Positions 47,011 to 55,607 of a stretch of 64,000 bases of DNA are shown in pieces (the first letter of the stretch is position 1; each line of letters starts with the position of its first letter). The stretch comes from Pseudomonas peradeniyensis (GTDB taxonomy: Bacteria; Pseudomonadota; Gammaproteobacteria; Pseudomonadales; Pseudomonadaceae), in the NCBI RefSeq assembly GCF_014268935.2, contig NZ_JABWRJ020000003.1, forward strand, positions 124,001 to 188,000. The letters are read 5' to 3'. The translations under genes and the position numbers were made by a program. Below the pieces are notes generated by a model. That model worked only from the letters and a program-made list of their open reading frames with translations, ran no database searches and was not told the DNA's origin.

Positions 47011-48546
47011 ATGGTGAACATGACACAGATAAAGGCGGCCCTGCCGCGCGAGTTGCTGGCTTCGGTGGTGGTCTTCCTGGTCGCCCTGCCGTTGTGCATG
47101 GGCATTGCCATCGCCTCGGGCATGCCACCGGCCAAAGGACTGATCACCGGCATCATCGGCGGTATCGTGGTGGGCTTTCTCGCCGGCTCGCCTTTGCAGG
47201 TCAGCGGCCCGGCGGCGGGGCTGGCGGTGCTGGTGTTCGAACTGGTGCGCCAGCACGGCATGGCCATGCTCGGGCCGATCCTGTTGCTGGCCGGTCTGCT
47301 GCAACTGCTGGCCGGGCGCCTGCGCCTGGGCTGTTGGTTCCGGGTCACGGCGCCGGCGGTGGTGTATGGCATGCTCGCCGGGATCGGCGTGCTGATCGTG
47401 CTGTCCCAGGTGCATGTCATGTTCGATACGGCACCACAGCCCTCGGGTGTGGACAACCTGCTGGGCTTCCCGGCGACGCTGGCTTCGGCCCTGCCGCTGG
47501 AAAGCGCGGGCAATGGTTGGCAGGCCGGCGCGCTTGGACTGGGCACCATCGCCATCATGTGGGGCTGGGAGCGCCTGCGCCCGCAACGCCTGCGCTTCAT
47601 TCCCGGCGCCCTGCTCGGAGTGGCGGCGATGACCGCCGTCAGCCTGTGGCTGGCGCTGCCGGTCAACCGCGTTCAGGTGCCGGCCGATCTGTCCGAGGCC
47701 ATCGACTGGTTGCGTCCGGATGACCTGCTCAAGTTGGCCGACCCGACCCTGCTGGTGGCGGCTTTCGCTCTGGCCTTCATCGCCAGTGCCGAAACCTTGC
47801 TGTCCGCCGCAGCCGTCGACCGTATGCACAGCGGCCAGCGTTCGGACTTCGACCGTGAGCTGTCGGCGCAGGGCATCGGCAACATGCTCTGCGGGGTGCT
47901 TGGTGCGCTGCCGATGACCGGGGTGATCGTGCGCAGCTCGGCCAACGTCCAGGCCGGTGCCCGGACACGGGCCTCGGCGATCTTCCATGGGCTCTGGCTG
48001 CTGGCCTTCGTGGTGGCGCTGAGCAGCGTGCTGCAGCAGATCCCTGTGGCCAGCCTGGCCGGGGTGTTGGTCTATACCGGGGTCAAGTTGGTGGACTTCA
48101 AGGCGTTCCGTGGGCTGGGCCGTTATGGGCGGATGCCGATGTTCACCTATGCGGCGACGGCACTGGCGATCATCTTTACCGACCTGTTGACCGGCGTGCT
48201 GCTGGGCTTTGCCCTGACCCTGCTGAAGCTGGCGTTGAAGGCGGCGCGGTTGAAGATCAACCTGGTGGTATTGGGTACGCCGGGGCACATGGAGTTGCGT
48301 CTGAGTGGGGCGGCGACCTTTCTCAAGGTGCCGGCGCTGACTCAGGTGCTGGATACGGTGCCGGAGGGGACCACCTTGCATGTGCCGCTGGGCAACCTGA
48401 GCTATATCGACCATTCCTGCCTGGAACTGCTGGAGGATTGGGGGCGCAGTGGCGCGGCCAAGGGTTCGCGGCTGGTGCTGGAGCAGCGGCGTCTGAAGCG
48501 GCGGGTGGAGGGAAGGTTGCGGACTACCGCGGGGGTTGGGGCTTAG
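47011..48546 (+). CDS. SulP-family anion transporter (probable bicarbonate)
   Basis: A 511-residue SulP/SLC26 transporter with about ten or more membrane segments (VVVFLVALPLCMGIAIASG near the start) and a short C-terminal STAS-like domain (LSYIDHSCLELLEDWGR). AAGGAG lies 5 bases before the ATG at 47011, which decides the start; an earlier Met adds 9 residues. It is one of two SulP genes in the window and differs in neighbourhood: this one is beside carbonic anhydrase, so bicarbonate is the best guess; sulfate cannot be excluded. Confidence 0.88.
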   Translation: MVNMTQIKAALPRELLASVVVFLVALPLCMGIAIASGMPPAKGLITGIIGGIVVGFLAGSPLQVSGPAAGLAVLVFELVRQHGMAMLGPILLLAGLLQLLAGRLRLGCWFRVTAPAVVYGMLAGIGVLIVLSQVHVMFDTAPQPSGVDNLLGFPATLASALPLESAGNGWQAGALGLGTIAIMWGWERLRPQRLRFIPGALLGVAAMTAVSLWLALPVNRVQVPADLSEAIDWLRPDDLLKLADPTLLVAAFALAFIASAETLLSAAAVDRMHSGQRSDFDRELSAQGIGNMLCGVLGALPMTGVIVRSSANVQAGARTRASAIFHGLWLLAFVVALSSVLQQIPVASLAGVLVYTGVKLVDFKAFRGLGRYGRMPMFTYAATALAIIFTDLLTGVLLGFALTLLKLALKAARLKINLVVLGTPGHMELRLSGAATFLKVPALTQVLDTVPEGTTLHVPLGNLSYIDHSCLELLEDWGRSGAAKGSRLVLEQRRLKRRVEGRLRTTAGVGA

Positions 48547-48561
48547 TCTGATCTGAGGATC

Positions 48562-48692
48562 CTGGGGCTGCTGCGCAGCCCTTTCGCGACACAAGGCCGC
48601 TCCCACAGATACAGCGCAGAAATTGAATCATGCACTGAACCTGTGGGAGCGGCCTTGTGTCGCGAAAGGGCCGCAAAGCGGCCCCGGCAATT
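48562..48692. repeat. REP pair (BIME), GCGGCCTTGTGTCGC type
   Basis: Inverted arms TTTCGCGACACAAGGCCGCTCCCACAG and CTGTGGGAGCGGCCTTGTGTCGCGAAAGG are flanked by GGGGCTGCTGCGCAGCCC and GGGCCGCAAAGCGGCCCC stems between two convergent genes. Confidence 0.92.
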
Positions 48693-48703
48693 TTGAGGTT
48701 TGC

Positions 48704-49345
48704 TCAGGCCGATTGCCCCAGCTCCACACCAAGCTGGCGCGAAAGGCACGGCCAGCGTTTCCACGCAGCGCCAGTTTCCGGGCTCGACAGCTTGTCGCGG
48801 TAGATCTCCACCGATTCCACGGCAAAGCTTTCCTCATCGAGCATCTTGTCCACCGAATGATGCACCACCTCATCCAGCTGGTTGGCAAACGTCTCGCCGA
48901 TCAGCTGATGGGCGATCAGGTTGGCGACCGTGGTATCCACCGGAATCAGCGGCTGCTGGAAATGGCGGATATACAGGTCGTTGACCTCCTCGACCAGGCG
49001 ATGCGCCAGGTAGGCCTCGTCCAGCAGGCAGTCCAGCCCGACCTGCCCCGCCATCACGCTCGGCGGCTGCAGGAAATAGGCCTCGGCAATCTTCAGTACC
49101 GGTTTGATCTGCGTCTCGATGCCTGCTTCGAGCGCCACGTTGTGCGCGGCCTCGAGCAGTTCCGGAACCTCGTTGATGTAGGCGCCGACAAAGCGCGCCA
49201 AGGTACCCTGGGCATCCTGCTCAGGCAGTTGGATCGACGGATGCAGGTGTGGCAGTTGCAGTTCGAGGCGGGCTTTCAGTTGGCCTGTGCGGCTCTCATG
49301 TTGATGGGCGTTTTCGATCTGCTCGCGTACAGCAGCGATGTTCAT
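48704..49345 (-). CDS. Conserved hypothetical protein, soluble, function unknown
   Basis: A 213-residue protein without signal peptide or membrane segment. It is largely helical and acidic, with several histidines (HQH near residue 15, HLHP at about 33, VVHHSVDKM at about 160). The gene is divergent from the cytochrome oxidase locus. I recognise no family. Confidence 0.75.
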   Translation of the reverse strand: MNIAAVREQIENAHQHESRTGQLKARLELQLPHLHPSIQLPEQDAQGTLARFVGAYINEVPELLEAAHNVALEAGIETQIKPVLKIAEAYFLQPPSVMAGQVGLDCLLDEAYLAHRLVEEVNDLYIRHFQQPLIPVDTTVANLIAHQLIGETFANQLDEVVHHSVDKMLDEESFAVESVEIYRDKLSSPETGAAWKRWPCLSRQLGVELGQSA

Positions 49346-49726
49346 GACAACTCCAGGGACATGGCGTTACAAACGGAAGACACTAAGTTAGCTTGCTTAC
49401 GAGAATCGCTAAGACGCATTTGTTATATCGCTGAGATACGTGTAGGAAATTGGCTATATCAAAGTGCCATTATTGTGCCTCGGCCCAGTATTCATGCGGC
49501 TTTCAGCGCAAACGTTTGGTTACGTGAAGATCATTTCAAGCCCTGCGTTGCGCACCATTGGTCGGTGTCTATACTCCGGGTGAAACGTGATTCGTTGATG
49601 AGGCCCGACTGCCTTAAGCAGGGGGCTCGGTCGTCGAAGCCAGGCAGTCTTGGCCACCGTTCCCCCCTTTGTCGTAGCAGGTCGTCCACGCCTCCGGGAC
49701 TACAAGAACGATAAGGGGAACCCGCA
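49346..49726 (+). promoter_or_regulatory. Promoter and leader of the cytochrome oxidase locus
   Basis: TTGCGC (49548-49553) and TATACT (49570-49575), 16 bases apart, make a plausible sigma70 promoter, giving a leader of about 145 bases. Within it GACTGCCT (49607-49614) pairs with AGGCAGTC (49642-49649), and GGCT/AGCC lies inside that stem. No gene is seen in this 381-base gap. Confidence 0.5.
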
Positions 49727-50854
49727 ATGATGCGACATCCACATGTCTGGATGGGCCTGTTGCTGTGGTCGGTTTTCGGTCAGGCACAGGCAGCATGGAC
49801 GGTGAACATGGCGCCCGGGGCGACGGAAGTCTCCCACGCAGTGTTCGACCTGCACATGACCATCTTCTGGATCTGCGTGATCATCGGTATCGTGGTGTTC
49901 GGCGCGATGTTCTGGTCGATGGTCATCCACCGCCGCTCGACCGGGCAACAAGCCGCGCACTTCCACGAGCATACCTGGGTCGAGATTCTCTGGACGGTGG
50001 TTCCCTTCCTGATCCTGGTAGTCATGGCCATCCCGGCCACCAAGACCCTGATCGACATCTACGACGCCAGCGACTCGGATATCGACATCCAGGTCACCGG
50101 CTACCAGTGGAAGTGGCACTACAAGTACCTGGGCCAGGACGTCGAGTTCTTCAGCAACCTGGCCACCCCCGCCGAGCAGATCCACAACAAATCGCCGAAG
50201 GATGAGCACTACCTGCTCGAGGTCGACCAGCCGCTGGTGCTGCCGGTGGGCGCCAAGGTGCGCTTCCTGGTGACCGCCGCCGACGTCATCCATTCCTGGT
50301 GGGTGCCGGCCTTCGCGGTCAAGCGCGACGCCATCCCCGGCTTCGTCAACGAGGCCTGGACCCGGGTCGAGAAGCCGGGCATCTACCGTGGCCAGTGCAC
50401 CGAGCTGTGCGGCAAGGACCACGGCTTCATGCCGGTGGTGGTCGAGGTTAAGTCCAAGGCCGACTACGACACCTGGCTCGGCGAGCGCAAGGCCGAGGCG
50501 GCCAAGCTCAAGGAGCTGACCAGCAAGGAATGGACCCTCGAAGAGCTGGTCGCCCGCGGCGACAAGGTCTACCACACCACCTGCGTGGCCTGTCACCAGG
50601 CCGAAGGCCAGGGCCTGCCGCCGATGTTCCCGGCGCTCAAGGGCTCGAAGATCGCCACCGGGCCCAAGGAAGCCCACCTGGGCATCGTCTTCCACGGCAA
50701 GCCCGGCACCGCCATGGCGGCGTTCGGCAAGCAGCTTTCGGAAGTCGATATCGCCGCCGTGGTCACCTACGAGCGCAATGCCTGGGGCAACAACAAGGGC
50801 GACATGGTCACGCCGAAGGACGTGCTGGCGCTCAAGCAGGCCGAAGCGCAATGA
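49727..50854 (+). CDS. coxB: Cytochrome c oxidase subunit II with fused cytochrome c domain
   Basis: A 375-residue subunit II with a signal peptide (cut near AQA at about 23), two membrane helices, a cupredoxin domain with the CuA motif GQCTELCGKDHGFM and the upstream His in HSWWVP, and a C-terminal cytochrome c domain with CVACH (heme c site) at 286-290 and a later Met. This is the caa3-like arrangement that takes electrons directly from cytochrome c partners. AAGGGGAA lies before the ATG. It is the first gene of the cox operon. Confidence 0.96.
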   Translation: MMRHPHVWMGLLLWSVFGQAQAAWTVNMAPGATEVSHAVFDLHMTIFWICVIIGIVVFGAMFWSMVIHRRSTGQQAAHFHEHTWVEILWTVVPFLILVVMAIPATKTLIDIYDASDSDIDIQVTGYQWKWHYKYLGQDVEFFSNLATPAEQIHNKSPKDEHYLLEVDQPLVLPVGAKVRFLVTAADVIHSWWVPAFAVKRDAIPGFVNEAWTRVEKPGIYRGQCTELCGKDHGFMPVVVEVKSKADYDTWLGERKAEAAKLKELTSKEWTLEELVARGDKVYHTTCVACHQAEGQGLPPMFPALKGSKIATGPKEAHLGIVFHGKPGTAMAAFGKQLSEVDIAAVVTYERNAWGNNKGDMVTPKDVLALKQAEAQ

Positions 50855-50897
50855 GCCGGGCTAGCCGCGGCAGTCAGTGGATTGCAGGAGACAGGAC

Positions 50898-52487
50898 ATG
50901 AGTGCAGTGATCGACGACCACGCCCACGGTCATGAACACGCCCACGGCCCGGCCAAGGGCCTGATGCGCTGGGTGCTGACCACCAACCACAAGGACATCG
51001 GCACGATGTACCTGTGGTTCGCCTTCAGCATGTTCCTGCTCGGCGGCTCGTTCGCCATGGTGATCCGCGCCGAGCTGTTCCAGCCCGGCCTGCAGATAGT
51101 GGAGCCGGCGTTCTTCAACCAGATGACCACCATGCACGGGCTGATCATGGTGTTCGGCGCGGTGATGCCGGCCTTCGTCGGGCTGGCCAACTGGATGATC
51201 CCGCTGATGATCGGCGCGCCGGACATGGCCCTGCCGCGGATGAACAACTTCAGCTTCTGGCTGCTGCCGGCGGCGTTCCTGCTGCTGGTCTCGACCCTGT
51301 TCAGCCCCGGTGGCGGGCCGAACTTCGGCTGGACCTTCTATGCCCCGCTGTCGACCACCTACGCTCCGGCCAGCGTGACCTTCTTCATCTTCGCCATCCA
51401 CCTGATGGGCATCAGCTCGATCATGGGCGCGATCAACGTGATCGCCACCATCCTCAACCTGCGCGCCCCGGGCATGACCCTGATGAAGATGCCGCTGTTC
51501 GTCTGGACCTGGCTGATCACCGCGTTCCTGCTGATCGCGGTGATGCCGGTGCTGGCCGGCGTGGTGACCATGATGCTGATGGACATCCACTTCGGCACCA
51601 GCTTCTTCAGCGCCGCCGGCGGTGGTGACCCGGTCTTGTTCCAGCATGTGTTCTGGTTCTTCGGCCACCCCGAGGTGTACATCATGATCCTGCCGGCCTT
51701 CGGCGCGGTCAGCTCGATCATCCCGGCGTTCTCGCGCAAGCCGCTGTTCGGCTACACCTCGATGGTCTACGCCACCGGGGCGATTGCCTTCCTGTCGTTC
51801 ATTGTCTGGGCCCACCACATGTTCGTGGTCGGCATCCCGGTTGTGGGCGAGTTGTTCTTCATGTACGCGACCATGCTGATCGCCGTGCCCACCGGGGTGA
51901 AGGTGTTCAACTGGGTCAGCACCATGTGGGAAGGCTCGTTGACCTTCGAGACACCGATGCTGTTCGCCATCGCCTTCGTCATCCTGTTCACCATCGGTGG
52001 TTTCTCCGGTTTGATGCTGGCCATTGCGCCGGCGGACTTCCAGTACCACGATACCTACTTCGTGGTCGCCCACTTCCACTACGTGCTGGTGCCCGGGGCG
52101 ATCTTCGGCATCTTTGCCTCGGCCTACTACTGGTTGCCGAAGTGGACCGGCCACATGTACGACGAAACCCTCGGCAAGCTGCACTTCTGGCTGTCGTTCG
52201 TCGGTATGAACCTGGCCTTCTTCCCCATGCACTTCGTCGGCCTGGCCGGCATGCCGCGACGCATCCCGGATTACAACCTGCAGTTCGCCGACTTCAACAT
52301 GGTCTCGTCGGTGGGCGCGTTCATGTTCGGCGCCACGCAGATCTTCTTCCTGTTCATCGTCATCAAGTGCATCCGCGGCGGCGCGCCGGCAGCGGCCAAG
52401 CCCTGGGACGGTGCAGAAGGCCTGGAGTGGTCGGTCCCGTCGCCGGCGCCCTACCACACCTTCCAGACCCCGCCGGAAGTGAAGTAG
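50898..52487 (+). CDS. coxA: Cytochrome c oxidase subunit I
   Basis: A 529-residue catalytic subunit with about 12 membrane helices. FGHPEVYI (CuB His cross-linked to Tyr), the CuB pair in WAHHMFVVG, and HDTYFVVAHFHYV for heme a and a3 are all present. The ATG at 50898 has AGGAG upstream; the start 7 codons earlier overlaps that site. A His-rich N-terminus (HAHGHEHAHG) is notable and may bind copper. Confidence 0.97.
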   Translation: MSAVIDDHAHGHEHAHGPAKGLMRWVLTTNHKDIGTMYLWFAFSMFLLGGSFAMVIRAELFQPGLQIVEPAFFNQMTTMHGLIMVFGAVMPAFVGLANWMIPLMIGAPDMALPRMNNFSFWLLPAAFLLLVSTLFSPGGGPNFGWTFYAPLSTTYAPASVTFFIFAIHLMGISSIMGAINVIATILNLRAPGMTLMKMPLFVWTWLITAFLLIAVMPVLAGVVTMMLMDIHFGTSFFSAAGGGDPVLFQHVFWFFGHPEVYIMILPAFGAVSSIIPAFSRKPLFGYTSMVYATGAIAFLSFIVWAHHMFVVGIPVVGELFFMYATMLIAVPTGVKVFNWVSTMWEGSLTFETPMLFAIAFVILFTIGGFSGLMLAIAPADFQYHDTYFVVAHFHYVLVPGAIFGIFASAYYWLPKWTGHMYDETLGKLHFWLSFVGMNLAFFPMHFVGLAGMPRRIPDYNLQFADFNMVSSVGAFMFGATQIFFLFIVIKCIRGGAPAAAKPWDGAEGLEWSVPSPAPYHTFQTPPEVK

Positions 52488-52497
52488 GAGCCCGCCC

Positions 52498-53055
52498 ATG
52501 GACGGCCTGTCGCTCAAACGCCTGGTCAGCCGCCTGCTGATGCTGACCGTGGTGATGTTCGCCTTCGGCTTCGCCCTGGTGCCGATCTACGACGTGATGT
52601 GCAAGGCCTTCGGCATTAACGGCAAGACCGGCGGGCAATACGCGGGCACCCAGGTGAGCGACCCGTCGCGCTCGGTGCGGGTGCAGTTCATGTCCACCAA
52701 CGCCGGTGACATGAGCTGGGAATTTCATTCCACCGCCGACCAGATCGAAGTCAACCCGGGGGCGGTGAACCAGATGATCTTCATCGCCCGCAACCCGACC
52801 AACCAGCCGATGAGTGCCCAGGCCATCCCCAGCATCACCCCGGCGGAGGCTGCGGCGTACTTCCACAAGACCGAGTGCTTCTGCTTCACCCAGCAGGTGC
52901 TGCAGCCGGGCGAGCGCATCGAGATGCCGGTGCGTTTCATCGTCGACCGCGACCTGCCGGAGTCGGTGAAGCACCTGACCCTGGCCTACACCCTGTTCGA
53001 CATCACCGCTCGCCACCCGCCGGTCGCCCATGCCGCGACCGAGGCCGCCCGTTGA
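52498..53055 (+). CDS. ctaG: Cytochrome c oxidase assembly protein CtaG/Cox11
   Basis: A 185-residue membrane-anchored copper chaperone for CuB. One N-terminal helix (about 8-30) is followed by a periplasmic domain with the copper motif CFCF (Cys127, Cys129). It lies 10 bases after coxA and 16 before coxC. Confidence 0.95.
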   Translation: MDGLSLKRLVSRLLMLTVVMFAFGFALVPIYDVMCKAFGINGKTGGQYAGTQVSDPSRSVRVQFMSTNAGDMSWEFHSTADQIEVNPGAVNQMIFIARNPTNQPMSAQAIPSITPAEAAAYFHKTECFCFTQQVLQPGERIEMPVRFIVDRDLPESVKHLTLAYTLFDITARHPPVAHAATEAAR

Positions 53056-53071
53056 GGGAAGGAGATCAAGC

Positions 53072-53959
53072 ATGGCAAGCCACGAGCACTACTACGTCCC
53101 GGCGCAGAGCAAGTGGCCGATCATCGCCACGATCGGCATGTTCATCACCGTGTTCGGCTTGGGCACCTGGTTCAACGACCTGAAGGCCGGCCACCCGGAA
53201 TCCCACGGGCCACTGATCTTCTTCGTCGGTGGGCTGTTCCTGGCGTACATGCTGTTCGGCTGGTTCGGCGCGGTGATCAAGGAGAGCCATGCCGGGCTGT
53301 ACAGCGCGCAGATGGACCGCTCGTTCCGCTGGGGCATGAGCTGGTTCATCTTCTCCGAGGTGATGTTCTTCCTGGCCTTCTTCGGCGCGCTGTTCTACGT
53401 GCGGGTGCTGGCCGGGCCATGGCTGGGGGGCGATGGAGCCAAGGGCGTGGCGCACATGCTCTGGCCCAACTTCGAGTTCGTCTGGCCGCTGCTGCACACG
53501 CCGGACCCGAAACTGTTCCCGCCACCGAAGGAAGTCATCGACCCGTGGCACCTGCCGCTGATCAACACCATCCTGCTGGTTAGCTCCAGCGTGACCGTGA
53601 CCATCGCCCACCATGCCCTGCGCAAAGGTCATCGTGGCCCGCTGAAACTGTGGTTGGGGCTGACCATCCTGTTGGGGCTGGGGTTCCTCGCGCTGCAGGC
53701 CTATGAGTACCACGAGGCCTATAACAAGCTGGGGCTGACCCTGGGGTCGGGGATCTATGGCGCGACGTTCTTCATGCTTACGGGCTTCCACGGCGCCCAC
53801 GTGACGCTGGGGACACTGATCCTGTTCGTGATGTTCTGCCGGGTGATGCGCGGGCACTTCGAGCCGGACAAGCACTTCGGTTTCGAGGCGGCGAGCTGGT
53901 ACTGGCACTTCGTGGATGTGGTGTGGGTGGGGTTGTTCATCTTTGTGTATGTGCTTTAG
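53072..53959 (+). CDS. coxC: Cytochrome c oxidase subunit III
   Basis: A 295-residue membrane protein with about seven helices: MDRSFRWGMSWFIFSEVMFFLAFF and FHGAHVTLGTLILFVMFCRV with the final WYWHFVDVVWVGLFIFVYV. GGAAGGAG lies before the ATG. It stabilises the catalytic subunit I. A REP pair follows. Confidence 0.96.
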   Translation: MASHEHYYVPAQSKWPIIATIGMFITVFGLGTWFNDLKAGHPESHGPLIFFVGGLFLAYMLFGWFGAVIKESHAGLYSAQMDRSFRWGMSWFIFSEVMFFLAFFGALFYVRVLAGPWLGGDGAKGVAHMLWPNFEFVWPLLHTPDPKLFPPPKEVIDPWHLPLINTILLVSSSVTVTIAHHALRKGHRGPLKLWLGLTILLGLGFLALQAYEYHEAYNKLGLTLGSGIYGATFFMLTGFHGAHVTLGTLILFVMFCRVMRGHFEPDKHFGFEAASWYWHFVDVVWVGLFIFVYVL

Positions 53960-53971
53960 GGCCTTGCATCT

Positions 53972-54028
53972 CGTGGGAGCGGGCTTGCCCCGCGATTGCA
54001 ATCGCGGGGCAAGCCCGCTCCCACGAGG
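53972..54028. repeat. REP pair forming a near-perfect palindrome
   Basis: CTCGTGGGAGCGGGCTTGCCCCGCGATTGC and GCAATCGCGGGGCAAGCCCGCTCCCACGAG are exact reverse complements with no spacer: about 60 bp in total. Confidence 0.95.
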
Positions 54029-54043
54029 AAAAGTTCAGTGATC

Positions 54044-54247
54044 TCAGAAGGGTGCGTGCGACACCAACTGCCCGCTGATCAGCCCCCAGGCCACCAGCGC
54101 GATGGTCAGGGTGGCGAGGGCAACACGCACGGTAAGGGCCTTGAGCAGGCGGGTCGACTGGTCGTCGTCCTTGACCAGGAACACCAGGCCACTGAACAGG
54201 CTGGCGATGGTGGCCAGCAGCATCAGGACTATCGCGGCCTTGAGCAT
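54044..54247 (-). CDS. DUF2909 family twin-transmembrane protein
   Basis: A 67-residue protein with two membrane helices (IVLMLLATIASLFSGLVFL and LATLTIALVAWGLISG) and a short charged loop (KDDDQSTR). It is encoded opposite to the cox genes, between coxC and SURF1. Family members occur at this locus in other gammaproteobacteria, so a link to oxidase assembly is possible but unproven. Confidence 0.83.
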   Translation of the reverse strand: MLKAAIVLMLLATIASLFSGLVFLVKDDDQSTRLLKALTVRVALATLTIALVAWGLISGQLVSHAPF

Positions 54248-54310
54248 GGCGTAACTCCAGGGGGATGCGGTGATGGGTACAAGTATAGCGCTCGACCTGA
54301 CGAGGCCCCG

Positions 54311-55054
54311 GTGAAGCCGTTTCGCCCCGGCCTGCTGCCGACCCTGGTGGTGCTCGCGCTGCTGCCGGGGCTGATCGCGCTCGGCTGCTGGCAGTTGCGC
54401 CGCGCCGACGAAAAGCGCGACCTGCTCGCCGCTTACACCGAGCGCCAGATCGAGGCGCCGGTAGCTGTCGAACAGCTGCGCCAACTGCCAGACCCGGCGT
54501 TCTACCCGGTGCACCTGTATGGCCGTTTCGACGCCGCGCACAGCCTGTTGCTGGACAACCAGATGCGCGACGGCAAGGCCGGCGTCGAGCTGCTGCAACC
54601 CTTCCACGACCAGGCCAGCGGGCTGTGGCTGCTGGTCAACCGCGGCTGGCTGCCCTGGCCCGATCGCCGGGTGCCGGTGCGTTTCGACACCCCGGACCAG
54701 GCCCTGGCGCTGGACGCCACGGTCTACGTGGCGCCGGGCAAGACCTTCCAGCTGCACCCGGACAACCCGGACGGCCGCTGGCCGCAACTGCTGACGGCAA
54801 TCGACCCGGCCGGGCTCTGGCTACAGCTGGGCCGCGAAGGCTTTGCCCAGGAACTGCGCCTGCAGCCCGGCCCGGCCGCCTATCGTTTGGACTGGCCGGT
54901 GGTCGCCATGGGCCCGGAAAAGCACCAGGGCTACGCCGTGCAGTGGTTCGCCCTGGCCACCACGCTGGTGCTGCTCTACCTGTATTTCGGCTGGCATCAC
55001 AACGACAAGGAGAACCACCATGGCCGCCGCCACGAGTCCACTGGACGTGCCTGA
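54311..55054 (+). CDS. SURF1 family oxidase assembly protein
   Basis: A 247-residue protein with an N- and a C-terminal membrane helix (LLPTLVVLALLPGLIALGCWQL and QWFALATTLVLLYLYFGWHH) and the family motifs GCWQLRRADEK and WLLVNRGWLP. SURF1 helps insert heme a. The GTG at 54311 has GAGG 5 bases upstream. It overlaps the next gene by 35 bases. Confidence 0.9.
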   Translation: MKPFRPGLLPTLVVLALLPGLIALGCWQLRRADEKRDLLAAYTERQIEAPVAVEQLRQLPDPAFYPVHLYGRFDAAHSLLLDNQMRDGKAGVELLQPFHDQASGLWLLVNRGWLPWPDRRVPVRFDTPDQALALDATVYVAPGKTFQLHPDNPDGRWPQLLTAIDPAGLWLQLGREGFAQELRLQPGPAAYRLDWPVVAMGPEKHQGYAVQWFALATTLVLLYLYFGWHHNDKENHHGRRHESTGRA

Positions 55055-55598
55055 CCGCCGCAAGCCGCGGGGTCGTCTGCAACTGTTGCTGATCCTGTTC
55101 GTTGTGCTCGGGCCGATGATCCTTGCCACCTTCATGTACAAGCTCAAGTTCTGGGTGCCGGAGGGGCGCAGCTATCACGGCGTGATGATCGGCAACGGCG
55201 AGGGCCGCGCGGACATCGGCATCGATGCCCGGGACGAGCGCTGGCAGCTGCTGGTCAGCGCCCCCGAGGCCTGCGCCGAGGAGTGCCGGCAACTGGTGTA
55301 CCTGGCCCGGCAGATCCAGGTCGGCCTGGGCCGCGACGCCAGCCGTGCCAGCCATGCCCTGGCGGTGGCCCAGCCACTGGCTGCCGACTACCAGGCACTG
55401 CTGGGCCGCGAATACCCGCAGTTGCAGCGCTACCCGCTGGACGCCCAGCGCTATGTGCAGAAGGTCGGCGAAGCGGGCCCGCAGCTGTGGATCGTCGACC
55501 CCCACGGCAACCTGGTGCTGCGCTACGACGCCAAGGTCAACGGCAAGCATGTACTGGACGACCTGCGCCACCTGCTCAAGCTGTCCAACATCGGCTAG
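55020..55598 (+). CDS. Sco/thioredoxin-like membrane protein of the cox locus
   Basis: A 192-residue protein with one membrane helix (about 23-42), a periplasmic domain with a CAEEC motif (Cys85, Cys89), and WIVDPHGNLVLRY near the end. The CxxxC lies at the same distance from the start as in the SCO1/SenC gene at 57562 (Cys84, Cys88), and the Asp-x-x-Gly after it is typical of the thioredoxin fold. I see no SCO histidine equivalent. AAGGAG lies before the ATG. Oxidase assembly is likely from the neighbourhood. Confidence 0.8.
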   Translation: MAAATSPLDVPDRRKPRGRLQLLLILFVVLGPMILATFMYKLKFWVPEGRSYHGVMIGNGEGRADIGIDARDERWQLLVSAPEACAEECRQLVYLARQIQVGLGRDASRASHALAVAQPLAADYQALLGREYPQLQRYPLDAQRYVQKVGEAGPQLWIVDPHGNLVLRYDAKVNGKHVLDDLRHLLKLSNIG

Positions 55599-55607
55599 GA
55601 GGCCGCC

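Noticed and set aside
53972-54028. The 60-bp palindrome as a CRISPR repeat or a special replication element
   Set aside because: It is two REP arms joined without spacer; no array and no cas gene exist in the window.
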